Below are positions 33,439-44,295 of a stretch of DNA of 64,000 nt, piece after piece. Numbering within the stretch: the stretch's first letter is position 1; every line of letters starts with the position of its first letter. Below the pieces are notes generated by a model. It did not search any database, was not told the origin of the DNA, and saw only the letters and a program-made list of their open reading frames with translations. Position numbers and translations under genes: made by a program. Source of the stretch: Rhinopithecus roxellana (lineage: Eukaryota; Chordata; Mammalia; Primates; Cercopithecidae); contig NC_044560.1 of NCBI RefSeq assembly GCF_007565055.1, positions 83,457,295 through 83,521,294 on the forward strand, written 5' to 3'.

Positions 33439-33730
33439 GACCAGGCACTGTGGCTCACGCCTGTAATCCCAGCATTTTGGGAGGCCGAGGCAGGTGGATC
33501 ACGAGGTCAAGATATCAAGACAATCCTGGCCAGCATGGTGAAACCCAGTCTCTACTAAAAATATAAAAATTAGCCAGGTGTGGTGGGGGTGCCTGTAGTC
33601 CCAGTTACTTGGGAGGCTGAGGCAGGAGAATCATTTGAACCTGGGAGGCGGAGGTTGCAGTGAACCAAGATTGTGCCACTGCACTTCAGCCTGGCGACAG
33701 AGCAAGAGTCTGTCTCAAAAACAGAAAAAA
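33439..33730 (+). mobile_element. AluS
   Basis: It and the AluY in its tail share outer target aaaagc(a/g)aggtatag (33,423; 34,054). Confidence 0.9.
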
Positions 33731-33732
33731 GA

Positions 33733-34038
33733 GGCCAGGTGCGGTGGCTCAAGCCTGTAATCCCAGCACTTTGGGAGGCCGAGACGGGCGGATCACAAGG
33801 TCAGGAGATCGAGACCATCCTGGCTAACACGGTGAAACCCCGTCTCTACTAACAAATACAAAAAAACTAGCCGGGCGAGGTGGCGGGTGCCTGTAGTCCC
33901 AGCTACTCGGGAGGCTGAGGCAGGAGAATGGCATAAACCCGGGAGGTGGAGGTTGCAGTGAGCTGAGATCCGGCCACTGCACTCCAGCCTGGACGACGGA
34001 GCGAGACTCCGTCTCAAAAAAAAAAAAAAAAAAAAAAA
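33733..34038 (+). mobile_element. AluY inserted in the AluS tail
   Basis: acagaaaaaa(g/a)g-type repeat at about 33,721 and 34,041. Confidence 0.92.
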
Positions 34039-34177
34039 CAACAGAAAAAAGGAAAAGCGAGGTATAGACCAATATATATAATACAAGGGAATTTAACTTT
34101 CTTAACTTTCCACATCAGTAGAGTGTTTTCTTATTTTTGAATCGTACGCATTCAAGGGTGAAAGGGAAGGGGAAAAG

Positions 34178-34465
34178 ATCAGTTGCAGTGGCTCACACCT
34201 GTAATCCCATCACTTTGGGAGACCAAGGCAGGTGGATCACTTGAAGTCAGGAGTTCGAGAACAGCCGGGCCAACATGGTGAAACCCTGTCTCTACTAAAA
34301 ATAGAAAAATTAGCCGGGCGTTGTGGCGTGCGCCTGTAATCCCAGCTACTTGGGAAGCTGAGGCAGGAGAATCACTTGAACCTGGGAGGCAGAGGTTGCA
34401 GTGAGCTGAGATGATGCCGTTGCACTCCAGCCTGGGCGACAGAGCCAGACTGTCTCAAAAAAAAT
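34178..34465 (+). mobile_element. AluS
   Basis: Begins with a mutated 5' end (cagttgcagtggctcac). Confidence 0.88.
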
Positions 34466-34604
34466 GATGTGCAAACTATATAAATAATTTGTGTTTCTCT
34501 GGGATTTTGTTTTTGTTTGTTTTTGTTTTGCCTTGGATTCCAGGGCAAATAATGCTAAATGTAAATGTATAGAAACCATCTCATTAATATTTTGTTTAAT
34601 TTAA

Positions 34605-34886
34605 ATAAAATGTTGCTTGCTCTGTCCCTGAGGCTAAAGGGCAGTGGCATAATCCGAACTCACTGCAGCCTCCAACTCCTGGGCTCGGGTGATTCTCCCA
34701 CCTCAGAACCCAAATAGCTGGGACTATAGGCCCAAGCCACCATACCCAGCTAGTTTTTATAACTTTTTGTAGAGATGAGGTTTCACCATGTTGCCCTGGC
34801 TAGTCTCAGACTCCTGAGCTCAAACATCTACCTGCTTCAGTCTCCCAAAGTGCTGGGATTATAGGTGTGAGCCACTGCGCCCAGTC
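34605..34886 (-). mobile_element. AluJ
   Basis: Diverged; 'tctgtccctgaggctaaagggcag'. Confidence 0.85.
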
Positions 34887-34938
34887 CATTTTACCAAACT
34901 CTTATCATCAGTTATTAAAACTTTCAAATGCCACCCTC

Positions 34939-35239
34939 GGCCGGGCGCGGTGGCTCAAGCCTGTAATCCCAGCGCTTTGGGAGGCCGAGACGGGCGGATC
35001 ACGAGGTCAGAAGATGGAGACCATCCTGGCTAACATGGTGAAACCCCGTCTCTACTAAAAAATACAAAAAACTAGCCGGGTGAGGTGGCGGGCGCCTGTA
35101 GTCTCAGCTACTCGGGAGGCTGAGGCAGGAGAATGGCGTAAACCCGGGAGGCGGAGCTTGCAGTGAGCTGAGATCCGGCCACTGCACTCCAGCCCGGGCG
35201 ACAGAGCGAGACTCCGTCTCAAAAAAAAAAAAAAAAAAA
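34939..35239 (+). mobile_element. AluY, near consensus
   Basis: Target tcaaatgccaccctc at 34,924-34,938 and 35,240-35,254. Confidence 0.95.
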
Positions 35240-35254
35240 TCAAATGCCACCCTC

Positions 35255-35623
35255 TGTTGATGATTTCTAAATCTTTATCTCCAGCCTAGATTTCCTGAGC
35301 GTATATCCAGACATCCTTATACTGACTTCATGCTCGGTGAGCAACATTTTGATGACTGACTTTCCATATCACTTCCTCATAAGGAAAGGAGAATATGTTG
35401 GTCAGTGGAAAACAAATATCTGTCCCTTTGATGTTTACATTTTTCATCGTAATTTATAAAATGACCTTGTGTCTCTTTTGTATATATGGTATATCTGACA
35501 TATCACATACACATATATAATATATATAGACCTATGTACAAACTCTGAGCTTGATTAAAGATAGAGGAAGGGGGAAAAGGAGGGAAGTAGGAAGGCATTT
35601 GCCTCTAAGAAAGAGATCATCTT
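35255..35623. other. unique sequence
   Basis: Contains a short AT microsatellite near 35,510-35,530. No exon or repeat recognised. Confidence 0.45.
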
Positions 35624-36239
35624 GGCCGGGTGCGGTGGCTCAAGCCTGTAATCCCAGCACTTTGGGAGGCCGAGACGGGCGGATCACGAGGTCAGGAGAT
35701 CGAGACCATCCTGGCTAACACAGTGAAACTCGGTCTCTACTAAAAAATACAAAAAACGGCCGGGCGCGGTGGCTCAAGCCTGTAATCCCAGCGCTTTGGG
35801 AGGCCGAGACGGGCGGATCACGAGGTCAGAAGATCGAGACCATCCTGGCTAACATGGTGAAACCCCGTCTCTACTAAAAAATACAAAACACTAGCCGGGT
35901 GAGGTGGCGGGCGCCTGTAGTCCCAGCTACTCGGGAGGCTGAGGCAGGAGAATGGCGTAAACCCGGGAGGCGGAGCTTGCAGTGAGCTGAGATCCGGCCA
36001 CTGCACTCCAGCCCGGGCGACAGAGCGAGACTCCGTCTCAAAAAAAAAAAAAAAAAAAAAAAATACAAAAAACTAGCCGGGTGAGGTGGCAGGCGCCTGT
36101 AGTCCCAGCTACTGGGGAGGCTGAGGCAGAAGAATGGCGTAAACCCGGGAGGTGGAGCTTGCAGTGAGCCAAGATCCAGCCACTGCACTCCAGACTGGGC
36201 GACAGAGCCAGACTCCGTCTCAAAAAAAAAAAAAAAAAG
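35624..36239 (+). mobile_element. AluY split by another AluY
   Basis: Outer copy parts 35,624-35,757 and 36,074-36,239, with its own target a(g)agatcatctt at 35,613 and about 36,240. Confidence 0.93.
35758..36057 (+). mobile_element. AluY nested in AluY
   Basis: Target aaaaaatacaaaaaac (35,742-35,757; 36,058-36,073), the middle linker of the host AluY. Confidence 0.94.
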
Positions 36240-36251
36240 AAAGATCATCTT

Positions 36252-36840
36252 TTTGTGGAACAAAATCACATTTCTGATGAGTTTCTGAAAATCAAACCTT
36301 AAATAAGAGGTAACAGTGTAAATGCTGCCAATCATTTATCTTAGCACCTAGCCAGCTAGCCATTTTCTTCCTTGCTCACCCCTCCCTCCTCCTTATCTAT
36401 AGTAGTTAGCTACTTAGAGAAAAATTTAGGTCTTCTCATCACACAGTACACCAAATACATTCTAGAAGAGAAGTATTACACACACACACGCAAATGGAAG
36501 TAAATATTCATCAAACATCTGGAGGAGGGAAGATATCCTGAGAGTAGAACAGGCTGAAAACAAATCATGTAGGGAACTTTCAACATGTGCCATTCATTTA
36601 CTTATTCGTTTATTAGTCTCCAAGTCTAAAGGATGTAGATATGAGGCTGAGAAGGGAAAGGTTTGGCCTGGGACAGTTCCTGGGTCCTGGATTAGCCACT
36701 ATAGGGAGATAATGGTATTAATTCCCAAGAAAGGAGACACAGATGAAGGAGTAAATTTCAGGGGTTAAGAAAAGGCAGCAATAGTAAGTTTGGAATTCAG
36801 TAAGTTTGAGGTTATCTTCTGTATCTAACTGGTGATGGAT
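36252..36840. other. unique sequence
   Basis: About 590 bp without recognised repeat or supported exon; a short CA run near 36,480. Confidence 0.45.
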
Positions 36841-36841
36841 A

Positions 36842-37078
36842 ACAATGATGATAAGAATTATAACAGCGGCTCATTTATTATTGAGCAGCTACAGTGTCCC
36901 AGGCACCTGCAGAGTTCTTGACATTTGCAATGTCGCATTGAATCTACAATTCCATGAAGTAGGTACTGTACTCTTATAAACCCCCATTTATAGGTGAGGA
37001 AATGGGTGTGTAAACCACAGCAGAGCCAGGGCTTAGATTCACTTTGATGGCATAGCCCATGTGTTTACCCACTGTTAT
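36842..37078 (-). repeat. MIR SINE, antisense
   Basis: Long MIR: gagcagctacagtgtcccaggcacc, aggtactgtactctta, aggtgaggaaatggg, cagagccagggcttag. Confidence 0.85.
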
Positions 37079-37135
37079 TTATGCTGCTTCCAAGTCCTGC
37101 TGATTCTACCTCTTTGGCTTATCTCTATCTACTTC

Positions 37136-37192
37136 TTTCCTTCCTTCCTTCCTTCCTTCCTTCCTTCCTTCCTTCCTTCCTTCCTTCCTTCC
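37136..37192 (+). repeat. (TTCC)14 microsatellite
   Basis: About 57 bp of uninterrupted TTCC at the tail end of the adjacent inverted Alu; likely polymorphic in length. Confidence 0.95.
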
Positions 37193-37418
37193 TACGGTGT
37201 CTGGCTTTGTCACCCAGGCTGCAGTGGCGTGATCTTGGCTCATTGCAACCTCAGCCTCCCGGTTCAAGCCTTTTTTGTGCCTCAGCTTCCCAAGTAGCTG
37301 GAATTACAGGCACCTGCCACCACTGGACCTGGCTAATTTTTCTATTTTTGGTAGAGATAGAGTTTTACCAAGTTGGCCAGGGTGGTCTCTATTGAGCCAC
37401 CTGCCTTGGCCTTGTCTA
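37193..37418 (-). mobile_element. worn Alu
   Basis: Several deletions (caggctgcagtggcg; truncated after 'gagccacctgccttggcc'). Confidence 0.82.
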
Positions 37419-37495
37419 CTTATTTTCATCACCACTACTGTGGTTTAAATGTTGGTCCCTTCAAAACTCATTTTGAAACTTAATCCTCAATTTAA

Positions 37496-37811
37496 AAATT
37501 TTTTTTCTTTTTTTTTTTTGTTTTTTGAGACAGGGTCTCACTGTGTCACCCAGGCTGGATGGAGTGCAGTGGCACGATCACAGCTCACTGCAGCCTCAAC
37601 CTCCCCAAGCTCAGGTGATCCTCCTACCTCACCCTCCTGAGTAGCTGAGACTACAGATGCATGCCACCATGCCTGGCTAATCTTTGTATTTTTTGTAGTG
37701 ATAGAGTTTCACCATGTTGCCCAGGCTGGTCTCCAACTCCAGGGCTCAAGTGATTTGCCTGCCTTGGCCTCTCAAAGTGCTGGGATTACAAGTGTGAGCC
37801 ACCATGCGTGG
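37496..37811 (-). mobile_element. AluS/J inside the LTR
   Basis: Interrupts the LTR after 'cctcaatttaaaaatt'. Confidence 0.88.
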
Positions 37812-37952
37812 CACCATGTGGCAGTATTGAGAGGTGGGGCCATTAAGAGGTGATTGGGTTATGAAGGATTAATGGGTTATCATGGGAGGAACTGGTGGTT
37901 TTATAAGAAGAGGAAGGGAGATGTGAGCATACTCAGCCCCCTTGCCGCCTGT

Positions 37953-38348
37953 ACTAGTCCGTTCTTGCATTGCTATAAAGAAATACCTGAGACTGGGTAA
38001 TTTATAAAGAATAGAGGTTTAATTGGCTCACATTTCTGCAGGCTGTACAGGAAGCATAGTAGCTTCTGCTTCTGGGGAGGCCTCAGGAAGCTTCCAGTTA
38101 TGGTGGAAGGCATAGGAGGAGCAGGCATCTTCACATGGCTGGAGTAGGAGGAAGAGAGGTGCCACACACTTTCACACAACAAGATCTCATGAGAACTCAC
38201 TGTACAGTATCAAGGAGGGGATGGTGCTAAACCATTCATGAGAACTCTGCCCCCATGATCCATTCACTTCCCGTCAGTCCCCACCTCCAACACTGGGGAT
38301 TACAATTCGACATGAGATTTGGCCAGGGACACAGATTCAAACCGTATC
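37953..38348 (-). mobile_element. THE1/MST LTR, antisense, nested in another LTR
   Basis: Near-complete: tactagtccgttcttgcattg, gagactgggtaatttataaag, gaggcctcaggaagcttcc, agatctcatgagaactcac, ttacaattcgacatgagatttgg, ttcaaaccgtatca. Confidence 0.88.
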
Positions 38349-38640
38349 ACTACTGATCCTTCTGCACTGTCCCAGGACTCTGCAAAGAGTCTCCACCAGC
38401 AAGAAAGCCCTTACCAGGTGTAGACCCTTGACCTGGGATGTCTCAGCCTTCAGAACTGTAATACATAAATTTCATTTATTTGTCTTTTTTTCCTTTATCT
38501 TTTTCATGATGTTATTTTTTCCTTTTTTTCTTTTTCTTTATAAATCACCCAGTTTCAACTTTTTTTTGTCATTCTTGTTATAAGTAACAGAAAACAGACT
38601 CATACCACCCTACCACTACCCACAACTACTTCCATTCTTT

Positions 38641-38968
38641 TATTTTCTTTTTTTTTTTTTCTTGTTGTTGTTGTTGTTTTTGAGATGCAGTCTTACTCTG
38701 TCACCCAGGCTGGAAAAGTTCAGTGGTGCAACTTCAGCTCATTGCAACCTCTGCCTCCCAGGTTCAAGTAATTCTCCCACCTCAGCCTCCTGAGTAGCTG
38801 GGATTACAGGAGGCACATGCCACCATGCTTGGCTAATTTTTGTAATTTTAGTAGAGATGGGGTTTCACCATGTTGACCAGGCTGGTCTCAAACTCCTGAC
38901 CTCAAGTGATCTGCCCACCTTGGCCTCCCAATGTGCTGGGATTACAGGCATGAGCCACCATGTGGCAG
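38641..38968 (-). mobile_element. AluS with GTT-repeat tail
   Basis: caac(t/c)acttccatt lies on both sides (about 38,625; 38,970). Confidence 0.88.
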
Positions 38969-38984
38969 CCCAACCACTTCCATT

Positions 38985-39690
38985 TCTACCCCTACCATTT
39001 TGTCTAGATTACAACTGCCTCCTGCCTGGTCTCACTGCCGATGACATTCTTACTGCTCTCTGATTTGATCAAATACTAAATCACCTCTCTCCTTCGCATA
39101 AAACCCCTTAATGTCCCCTTGCCCCTGCCCCTGCCCCAGTGCTTACAGGGTCTAATCCAAACTTTTTTTTTTTTTTTTTTTTTTGAGACGGAGTCTTGCT
39201 CAGTTGCCCAGGCTGGCGTGCAGTGGTGTGATCTTGGCTCACTGCAATCTCCACCTCCCGGGTTCACCCCATTCTCCTGCCTCAGCCTCCCGAGTAGCTG
39301 GGACTACAGGTGCCCGCCACCACGCCCGGCTAATTTTTTTTGTATTTTTGGTAGAGACAGGGTTTCACCATGTTAGCCAGGATGGTCTCGATCTCATGAC
39401 CTCATGATCTGCCCGCCTCATCCTCCCAAAGGGCTGGAATTATAGTCGTGAGCCACCACACACGGCCCCAAACTCTGTAATAAAGCAAATAAGGTGCTCC
39501 ATCCATCTCTCACCATCTCTTTTGCACCTTGTGCTCCAGCCATATTGAACAACTTACTTCCTATTTCTGATTATACCAGTCCGTGCCTTGGCTCAAACTC
39601 TTATCTTCTGCCTAGAATGCTTTTCTCTCTTTTTTTTTTTTTTTTCTGACTGAAAACCTACTTGCCTTTCAAGCATCTACCCTAGCATCA
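38985..39690 (+). repeat. L2 LINE fragment split by an Alu
   Basis: Parts 38,985-39,163 and 39,468-39,690: aaaccccttaatgtccc, cagtgcttacagggtctaatcc, then ctccagccatattgaac, ctgcctagaatgc, cttgcctttcaagc. Confidence 0.78.
39164..39467 (-). mobile_element. AluY/S inside the L2
   Basis: The target ccaaact flanks it. Confidence 0.9.
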
Positions 39691-40255
39691 CATCACCTAC
39701 GAAGCAAAGTACATTGAGTCTTCTCCCACAGTTCTGGAGGCTAAAGTCTGAAATCAGGGTGTTGACAGGGCCATGCACCCTCTGAAGGTTGTAGGGCAGA
39801 GTCCTTCCTTGCCTCTTCCTAGCTTCTGGTGGGTGCCAGCAATCCTTGGCATTCCTTCTGTTCTAGCGCCATCATTCCAGCCTCTGCTTCTGTCTTCACG
39901 TAGTGTTCTTCCTTCTCTGTGTGTGGTTTTGTTTTTGTTTTTGTTTTTCTGAGACCAGCCTGTTGCCTAGGTTAGTCTTAAACTCCTGGCCTCAAGCAAT
40001 CTGCCCTTCCTTGGCCTCCCAAAGCCCTAGGATTAGAGGTGGGAGACACCGCATCCAGCCCCTGTGTGTGTCTTCTCAGTGTCCTCCTTTCTCCAGATCT
40101 TTCCTTATAATGATACCACCCTAATCCAGGATGACCTCATCTTAACTTGATTATATCTGCAAAGACCCTATTTCCAAATTAAGGTCTCCTGTGGAGGTAC
40201 CAGGGTTTAAGACTTCAGCATATAATTTTGGGGGGCACAACTCAACCCCATGTCT
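39691..40255 (-). mobile_element. MLT1-type LTR, antisense, split by an Alu fragment
   Basis: Reads acagttctggaggctaaagtc, ggccatgcaccctctgaagg, ttccttgcctcttcctagcttctgg, then gacctcatcttaacttgattat, gggcacaactcaacccc. Confidence 0.8.
39928..40061 (-). mobile_element. partial Alu inside the MLT1 LTR
   Basis: One arm only. (c)tgtgtgtg at both edges. Confidence 0.78.
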
Positions 40256-40302
40256 CGCATGCAGGAGCAGGAGCAAGAGAGAGAGTGGAAGAAGGTGGTA
40301 CA

Positions 40303-40600
40303 TACTTTTTTATTTATTTTTTATTTTTATTTGAGACACAGCCTCACTCTGCCACCCAGGCTGGAGTGCAGTGCTGTGATCATGGCTCACTGCAGCCTCG
40401 AACTCCTGGGCTCACACGAATCTCCTGCCTCAGTCTCCAGACTATAGGAGGCAACCATACCCAGCTAATTTTTTAATTTTTTTTTTTTCTTTGTAGAAAC
40501 AGGGTCTCACTATGTTGTTCAGGCTGGTCTTGAACTCCTGGGCTCAAGCAATCCTTCTGCCTCAGTCTCCCAAAGTGTTGGGATTATAGACATGAGAGCC
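40303..40600 (-). mobile_element. AluJ
   Basis: First of three consecutive inverted Alus; diverged. Confidence 0.86.
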
Positions 40601-40904
40601 ATTTTTTTAATTTTTATTTTTTTAGATGGAGTTTCGCTCTTATTGCCTAGGCTGGAGTGCAATGGCGCGATCTCAGCTCACTGCAACCCCCGCCTCCTGG
40701 GTTCAAGCGGTTCTCCTGCCTCAGACTCCCGAGTAGCTGGGATTACAGGCATGCGCCACCACGCCCAGCTAATTTTGTATTTTTAGTAGAGACGGGGTTT
40801 CTCCATGTTGGTCAGGTTGGTCTCAAACTCCTGACCTCAGGTGATCCGCCTGCCTCGGCCTCCCAAAGTGCTGGGATTACAGACCTGAGCCACCGCGCCC
40901 GGCT
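40601..40904 (-). mobile_element. AluS
   Basis: Second of the trio; ends cgcgcccggc. Confidence 0.9.
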
Positions 40905-41223
40905 TTTTTTTTTTCTTTTTTCTTTTTTTTTTTGTGAGACAGAGTCTCTCTCTGTCACCCAGGCTGGAGTGCAGTGGCACGATCTCAGCTCACTGCAGTC
41001 TCCGCCTCCCTGATTCAAGCAATTCTTCTGCCTTGCCTCATCCTCCCGAGTAGTTGGGATTACAGACACCCACCACCACACCCAGCTAATTTTTTTGTAC
41101 TTTAGTAGAGATGGGGTTTCACCATGTTGGCCAGGCTCCTTTCAGACTCCTGACCTCAAGTGATCCAACTACCTCGGCTTCCCAAAGTGCTAGGATTACA
41201 GGCATGAGCTACCACACCCAGCC
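40905..41223 (-). mobile_element. AluS
   Basis: Third of the trio; ends ccacacccagccc. Right arm has 'ctttcagactcc'. Confidence 0.9.
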
Positions 41224-41583
41224 CTGAGCTATTTTTAAGTACTGAAATATTTTTATGTATAAACTGTTATTTTGATGTTATAAAATATAAATCATTTATG
41301 TTATAAGACATGTCCACAGAGTTATATACTGCATTTAGGTTTCATATCAAACAAGGGTACATTTTTAAAGTAGGTATACTGAGTACCTCATTCCTTATTT
41401 CATATCCTTACAAGGTACTTTATTGTTTTGACTCTTATTTTCTATTTCTTATAGGATTAGTTCTCTTTTTCAGGGATTATTAGTTGTTTGCATTTCCCCC
41501 AGAGGCAAATCATCTATTGCCAGAGGCTCCTGATGGAATCAGGTTAGAATGAGGTTGGGGGTGGGAAGATGTTAAGAGAAGCA
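41224..41583. other. unique sequence with a weak exon-like patch
   Basis: 41,474-41,542 lies between ttctctttttcag and gttaga. See findings. Confidence 0.4.
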
Positions 41584-41692
41584 AGACAAGGCACCATGGC
41601 TCGCCCTGTAATCCCAGCAGTTTGGGAGGCCAAGGTGGGAGGATCCCGTGGGCCCAGGATTTTGAGGTCACAGTGAGCTATGACACCAAGGA
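41584..41692 (+). mobile_element. Alu with large internal deletion
   Basis: 5' start is retained (aggcaccatggctcgccctg), then it jumps to 'gtcacagtgagctatgac'. Confidence 0.7.
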
Positions 41693-41785
41693 AAGGGAGT
41701 TAATGAGGAAGAGTTATAAGACCTGATTCCCAGCCCTAGAGGACTTCTCTCCTTTCCCCCCTAGGGCTGACACCTTCTTTGTCTT

Positions 41786-42105
41786 TTTCTTTCTTTCTTT
41801 TTCTTCTTTTGAAATGGGGTCTCACTTTGTCATCCAGGCTGGAGTACAGTGGCATGATCTCAGCTCACTGCAGCCTCTGCCTCCTGGGTTCAAGCAGTTC
41901 TCTTGCCTCAGCCTCCCAAGTAGCTGGGATTACAGGCCCCCACCACCACACCCAGCTAATTTTTTTTTTTTTTTTTTTTGTCTTTTTAGTAGAGATGGGG
42001 TTTCATCGTCTTGGCCAGGCTGGTTTCGAACTCCTGACCTCAGGTGATCTGCCCACCTTGGCCTCCCAAAGTGCTGAGATCACAGGCATAAACCACCAAA
42101 CCCGG
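41786..42105 (-). mobile_element. AluS upstream of the candidate coding exon
   Basis: (g/c)(a/c)caccttctt at both ends. Confidence 0.88.
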
Positions 42106-42346
42106 CCACCTTCTTCCTAAGGATAATTTATTTTAGACAGGCTCTTCTTCCCCAGTCATCTCACCCTCAAGCCAGAGGGGTTGAGGAAGCCCCATGATAG
42201 AACCTGGTCATTTCTGAGGTGGAACGGCCTCTGAGACAAAACATTAAAGAGGATAGGGAGTACAACTCGCTTCTTAATAATGTTATTGATACTGAGATGC
42301 CAGGAAGGTCATTTCATCTCAGTGTTGCAACAGCTAATTTGAAACC

Positions 42347-42408
42347 ATGGGCACAGTGAGCAGTCAGCATGCTGTCACTGGTCCTGAGGACATTGCAGTA
42401 TTTGAATG
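42347..42408 (+). CDS. candidate first coding exon of an unidentified + strand gene (N-terminal 20 codons)
   Basis: The ATG sits in a near-optimal Kozak context (gaaaccATGg). The frame reads MGTVSSQHAVTGPEDIAVFE and leaves a split codon (TG) at the exon end, where GTGAGA (42,409-42,414) forms a good donor. Gly2 with Ser6 fits the MGxxxS/T pattern for N-myristoylation, so the product may be a membrane-anchored cytosolic protein. The exon could begin at 42,323 (after tcatttcatctcag) or, with a better pyrimidine tract, at 42,156 (after ggctcttcttccccag). The longer form includes an upstream ATG at about 42,194 that opens a short frame ending before 42,347. The surrounding 670 bp carry no recognised repeat, unusual in this window. 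The family is not recognised and the remaining exons would lie downstream. A chance frame of 20 codons is possible, so the call rests on the combination of signals. Confidence 0.5.
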
Positions 42409-42776
42409 GTGAGAAGTGACAGCACTCAGAAAAGGACACACCAGATTTCTATGGCTTTTTTACCCTAGGATCTCAAAGGACATTACTGCTTTATTACTCA
42501 TTCCTTAGAAAATAGTGCCCTAGAATAACTCATCCCTAAGAATGCTAGGTGATTGGTATTTTGCCATTTTTACTCCATCCCAGTGCCAAGTTTCAGTGTT
42601 TTCTAGTGTGATTGATATATTAGAATTTTTACTTTATAAGCTGTGATAACACCATAATACTTTTTGGCCACTTTAAGTCTGGAGCTTTTATGATTTCACA
42701 TTGAAAAAAAGTCTGAAGCTTTATTAGGTAAGTGGAAATGTAACACAGATGTCTGGGTAATGGAAGCCAATAGCCT

Positions 42777-42777
<1 letters not shown>
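42409..42777. other. unique intron start after the candidate coding exon
   Basis: No repeat recognised from the donor at 42,409 to the AluY. Confidence 0.5.
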
Positions 42778-42816
<39 letters not shown>

Positions 42817-43098
42817 AGACGGAGTCTCACTCTGTTGCCCGGGCTGGAGTGCAGTGGCCGGATCTCAGCTCACTGCAAGCTCCGCCTCCCGGGTTTACGC
42901 CATTCTCCTGCCTCAGCCTCCCGAGTAGCTGGGACTACAGGCGCCCGCCATCTCGCCCGGCTAGTTTTTTTGTATTTTTTAGTAGAGACGGGGTTTCACC
43001 GTGTAGACCAGGATGGTCTCAATCTCCTGACCTCGTGATCCGCCCGTCTCGGCCTCCCAAAGTGCTGGGATTACAGGCTTGAGCCACCGCGCCCGGCC
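42778..43098 (-). mobile_element. young AluY with about 38-T tail
   Basis: Target gccaatagcctgttttt on both sides (about 42,766; 43,100). Near-consensus body. Confidence 0.95.
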
Positions 43099-43116
43099 CG
43101 CCAATAGCCTGTTTTT

Positions 43117-43678
43117 AACAGAATTATTCTTTAAAAGCAGAATGAAATTCTCTCTCTAGAATTTAGGGGTACAAATTCTCTACCCTCAGCCTTTGACCTA
43201 TAACCTCTTTAGGAAAAAGGATCATCTCTCTGTCTCTAATCTTTCACCAAAATACCAAATAATTAAGTGCACATGTTCCATAGCAAAATATACCTAAAAC
43301 AATTAATGCAAAAAGTAGAACCAATAGTTTCTCTCATTTTTAGAGTATCTAAAAAAAAAACCCCAACAACTTATGCTGGCATTTTATAGTATAACTTGAT
43401 TTATTTCAGGATCTCATTGTAAGAAACAGGAACATATGTAGTATATCATTTAACTGCAACAAAATAGTTTTGAAATGTTGAAGTTGGAACAATCCTGAGA
43501 GATCATACAGTCCCACCTCCTACCAAATGCAGTCACCCTAAATCAATGACATTCCGCCTCTGCTACAATGGTAGCATAGAAAGTGTTACTTTGCAAAGTG
43601 ACTAATACTGTTGTTAATCAGTTTAGCCCAGTGTTTCTCAAATTTGTCTTACCGAAACCCACAGTAAGAAATACATTT
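43117..43678. other. unique sequence
   Basis: About 560 bp, AT-rich. No recognised repeat; acceptor-like tracts are present without donors. Confidence 0.45.
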
Positions 43679-43679
43679 T

Positions 43680-43990
43680 TGCTGGGTGCTGTGGCTTATG
43701 CCTGTAATCCCAACAATTTGGGAAGCCAAGGTGAGTTGATTGCTTGAGCTCAGGAGTTCAAGACTGCCTGGGTAAGATGGCAAAACCCCATCTTTACAAA
43801 AAAACACAAAAATTAGCCAGGCGTGGTGGCATGTGCCTGTAGTCCTAGCTGCTTGGGAGACTGAGGTTGGAAGATGGCTTGAACCCAGGACGTTGAGGCT
43901 GCAGTGAGCCGTGATCACGCCATTGCACTCCAGGCTGGGCGATAGGGCAAGAACCTGTCCCCTCCTCCAACAAAAAGAAAAGAAAAAAAG
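43680..43990 (+). mobile_element. AluJ
   Basis: Diverged (gctgggtgctgtggcttatgcc). Confidence 0.86.
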
Positions 43991-44003
43991 AAATCCCTTT
44001 TAA

Positions 44004-44295
44004 GGCTTGGCACGGTGGGTCATGCCTGCTCATAATCCCTGCATTTTGGGTGGCCGAGACTGGAGGATTGCTTGAGGCTGGGAGTTAAAGATCAACCTAA
44101 GCAACATAGCAAGACCGTGTCTCTACAAAACAATTAAAAAATTAGCTGGGCATGGTGGCGTGCCCTGTAACCCCAGCTACTCAGGAGACTGAGGCGAGAG
44201 GACCTCTTCAGCCCAGGAGTCTGAGGCTGCAGTAAACTGTGATCACCTACTGCAGTCCAACCTGGGTGACAGATTGAGACCGTCTTTAAAAAATT
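44004..44295 (+). mobile_element. AluJ
   Basis: Diverged, with a 4-base insertion near 'gcctgctcataatcc'. Confidence 0.85.

Larger units (their letters stand above)
37439..38612 (+). mobile_element. MaLR-type LTR, split by an Alu and an antisense LTR
   Basis: Three colinear parts: 37,439-37,495 (gtggtttaaatgttggtccc), 37,812-37,952 (tggcagtattgagaggtggggcc ... gagcatactcagccccc) and 38,349-38,612 (aaagagtctccaccagcaag ... gtaacagaaaacagact). Solo LTR, no internal genes. Confidence 0.78.

Noticed and set aside
37061..37395. Frame with repeated FLPSFLPS
   Set aside because: Translation of the TTCC microsatellite joined to an Alu.
37439..38612. A provirus between LTR-like segments
   Set aside because: The two LTRs are of different type and opposite orientation, nested, with no gag/pol/env sequence.
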